A stretch of 64,000 nt of DNA from positions 1,425,422-1,489,421 of the forward strand of contig VXAZ01004023.1 of NCBI GenBank assembly GCA_013399875.1, read 5' to 3'. Position numbers and translations under genes: made by a program. The number at the start of each line of letters is the position of its first letter. Position 1 is the stretch's first letter. The DNA comes from Gymnorhina tibicen. Taxonomy: Eukaryota > Chordata > Aves > Passeriformes > Artamidae. Below the pieces are notes generated by a model. It saw only the letters and a list, made by a program, of their open reading frames with translations. It was not told the origin of the DNA and made no database searches. This document shows positions 61,024-64,000 of the stretch, one piece after another.

Positions 61024-64000
61024 TCATAAGACTTGTGCTATTTCCTATCTAGGCTGTTATTTTTCTATGCTGTCTCTACGTGATATAGCCCAAGTTTGTA
61101 GGGACCCTGAAAGATGAAGTGAAATGCTACAGAAGCCATTTCCTTAGCCTTGGATCTGACCGTGAACAAGCACAAAGAATCTGAAGATGTACTTTAAAGG
61201 GATAGCTATGCTCTTAAAGTTTTAGTCATTCCAGGTCCCTGAGAAAATAATGTATTTTACATAGATAGTCTAATGAAGACCTGCTACTGGGATCCTCCCC
61301 TTGAAAGGAATTCTAGGGCAACAACCCTGAAAATAAAGAATACAACCTGTAACCAGTAGTGCTAACTGTAAATTTAGCAAGGCTGGGATAATGTGGAGAT
61401 ACAGTAAATCAGGCACTAATATAAAAAAGATAATAATAAAAGCTATCTGAAACCAATCAGATAACTATGTTAAGGATGAATATGAGCTCGACTATGGGGC
61501 TTAACTGTATTCTTCGGTATAAATTGTATCTTGAGTTATGTCTCCAGAACAAAGACCTGTACTGCCCTGTAGTGGGCGATGGATGAGGGAGCCTTATTCA
61601 TTCCTTTATCATTAGCTTATAAATCACCCCTCTTCCCTTTCATGCTTTCATCTTACTTCCTCTCCTTGAAGATCCAACATTAATTTAGGTCGTGCTGCTA
61701 TGTGACTGCCCCAAGAAACTCCATCTATATCTATGCTTTAGCGCCTAGGTTGGACATCCTGGAGGAGCAGCCTGGACAGGACTCCTGGAACACACCCTTC
61801 CTTTGCAGGTAGACAGTTCACCCTGCTCTGTACTGATGAGGTCAGTAATATTGTCATTCCTTTACAAATATGAGCAAGTGTCTTTACCCCGGCTGCATAA
61901 ACATGAAATTGCTGGAAACTAATCCTCCCAAGATAATGTGGGGAAGCAGTGGGGCAAATATGCTGTTGTATCATTCAGATTAATCAAATACACAGTAAAA
62001 TTCTCTTGCTTGTGATAATGCTAGTTGAAATAAATCATCATACAGATACTAGGAAATAGAAGTGGCCAAGGACTATTTGCTAACTTTCAAAGTGGCACAT
62101 CTCATAGCCGTATAGTAAAATATAATTCACTTTGCCTTCTATTTCCCAAAAGTAAAACAGAAACAGTTTTGTCCAACATAATCCCTCTGGGAGCAATCCT
62201 AGTTCCTTTCAGTCCCCCTCAGCACTCCTGCACACTGACATGTGTTGCTGACTGACATGTGCCAAAACTGGATGGGAGAATGTGCTAACAATAAGTACTA
62301 CAGACAGCCCTGGCCATAATTATGCCATGGCTGTATTCTGCCATGGTCACCCTGCCCAGCTTCCTGGCACTGTGCTCCATCAGTTCAAAGTTATTTTGAA
62401 CACAGTGCAATATTTTAATTTTGCTAGAGCTAAGGACTTCTATAAATCCCAGATTTATATCAAAATCCAAGATTTATATCAATCCCTACTTCATATCAAA
62501 AGTGCTTATAGGTCTCAGCACTCTCCAAAGGACTTTGGTGATTTTCAGAAGGATGTTGTATCGTATCACAAAGACAATTAAGAAGTAATAATTTTTTTTT
62601 CTTTTAATAAATTGGGTTTTAAGAGAGTACTCACCAGGAAGATACTGGGTTTTTTTGCTTCATTCTTGGCTGCCTCTCAAAATAGTGAGAAGCAAAAAAA
62701 TCTAACACCTTTTTTTTAATCCTCTCTCTATTTTTTAGGGTGAGAATAAAGATTACTATTCAGCACATGACATCATCTCAAGTTCATGTTGGTGATAAAA
62801 AAGATCTGTATCCTAGGACTTTATTCTGAAGTCCTGCAAAGCAAAAGCCCTTCAATAGCAAGGATAAAGTCTGTTTGCTAAACAATATAATCTCATCGGT
62901 CAAGTACTTCTTGGTTGTTCAAAGCTCTTGAGAAATCTGACATCTTTCATTCCTGAAGGTGTTCAAAGCTGCTCTCCTGAGCACAGAATTTATTTGGCTT
63001 TGTAATCAGCAGGTGTTTTAGCAAAAGCAGACTTTTTAAGGAGCATTTGACCATATTTTGTCCTTACTCTGGATAGAGTCACACAATTTGAAGACAGGCA
63101 CAACCCTCTCAGCATTCCAGTCAATTGACTTTAGAGCACAAGCTGGTGACTGCAGTTACAAGCCTCTGTTGCCATCGTCTTTTATTATGCAACCTGAGTT
63201 ACATTATTGCATCCCTGGTCTGCCTGTGATCACTCTGCCACTTCATTGTTCTGGCCTTTTCTGTTCGAAACAGATGTTTAAAAACATTTGAATAAGATAT
63301 TTTAGTTTGTGGACTTCTTGTCATCATCCTGCAAATTTACAACAGTCAGCAATGTAAACATGTACTTGACAAACTCCAGCAGCTTGTAGACTTCAGAGTT
63401 CATCCACTCATTTCGGCGAGGCAGATGTTTCATTTTAATACTCTTCATACTATAGATTAGGATTATGCTTTTTCTTTCTTTTGCTTTCTTTATTTCTCTC
63501 TTTGAAAAGGGAATAAACCTGACATGCTACTAATGTCATTTCACACTGCGGGCCAGATGGCGAAAAATGCAAAGGCTGCAACTCTGTTTATGTATGGGGA
63601 AAAAAGGAATTTTGTTTCTGAAAGACTTTCAGCTCAATCATTTGTTACTTTAAACTAAACACTAGATGATGAATAAAGTAGGACTATCTGAACTTCAAAA
63701 AGGTCCTTGAGATTAAGTGCTTAACAATGTAATGCATCTGGAGGAAGAGTATTACATTATTCCTGCTTGCTGCATTGGAAAGATGTTGGGAATGTTTTCA
63801 CTATAGTGGCTGCCTGTGAGCAGGGTGCTTGAAGACAACATTTGGCAGTGCCTTGGAAATTTTTGGAGATATAAATCATACTTCCATCACTTTTTATTAT
63901 TATTAGTGAAAGATGGTACTTGAACAGACTGTCTGTGCTAAAATAGCTTGTTTTATCTGGCATTTCAAAGCAACAAAATTGTATTTACCAAGAGTTGTGT
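61024..64000. other. Non-coding stretch to window end
   Basis: AT-rich sequence with short open frames only, none recognised. There is no CR1 or LTR signature. The segment 63330-63600 is mixed in composition and not repetitive, but I cannot show that it is conserved. Confidence 0.45.

Noticed and set aside
1..64000. tRNA, rRNA, CRISPR-like arrays, bacterial-type operons or an integrated retrovirus with genes
   Set aside because: None seen. The only regularly repeated block is the 91-bp tandem triplet, which has no spacers, and the LTR-like repeat has no adjacent internal region.

Overview
The window is nuclear DNA from a bird. The best evidence is a set of CR1 LINE fragments with the avian 3' end, including the reverse-complemented 3' signature around the motif GGTTTGGGTTGGAAGGGACC and one fragment with recognisable ORF2 reading frame. 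A solo-LTR-like repeat of the kind common in neoavian and passerine genomes is also present. Most of the sequence is AT-rich and non-coding, like intron and gene desert on a macrochromosome. I found no tRNA, rRNA, CRISPR, operon or bacterial feature.

The one protein-coding exon I recognise is the first coding exon of TRIQK (triple QxxK/R motif protein). It lies on the minus strand at 12539-12619 and has a clear acceptor, a start codon, 20 codons and a consensus donor. The remaining coding exons should lie at lower coordinates. I did not find them in 1-12538, so they are probably beyond the left edge. A CpG-rich island at about 29.7-30.7 kb has GC boxes, two CCAAT boxes, an ETS-like site and a YY1-type site. 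It lies 17 kb upstream of the coding exon in the TRIQK direction and is the likely TRIQK promoter region, possibly bidirectional. If so, 12620 to about 30000 is the first intron and 1-12538 a later intron.

The island is damaged or mis-assembled. Single N bases sit at 30030 and 30588, and an exact 264-bp block (30196-30459) is repeated at 30589-30852. The second copy begins directly after the second N and carries on into a CR1 tail; the first copy breaks off at the same point.

From 31 to 64 kb I see no confident gene. The region holds a CR1 ORF2 remnant (about 35.8-36.0 kb), two larger CR1 3' fragments (46.8-47.5 and 52.6-53.1 kb) flanking the LTR-like repeat (about 51.0-52.2 kb), an old amniote-type repeat with a hairpin (about 49.9-50.1 kb), and three perfect tandem copies of a 91-bp unit (60751-61023). 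Several splice-flanked open segments are listed as unproven exon candidates, the most interesting being opposing acceptors around 49172-49630. I found no convincing undescribed biological system. The items most worth checking are the broken CpG island, the opposing-acceptor locus, the 91-bp triplication and the charged open segment at 32568-32726.
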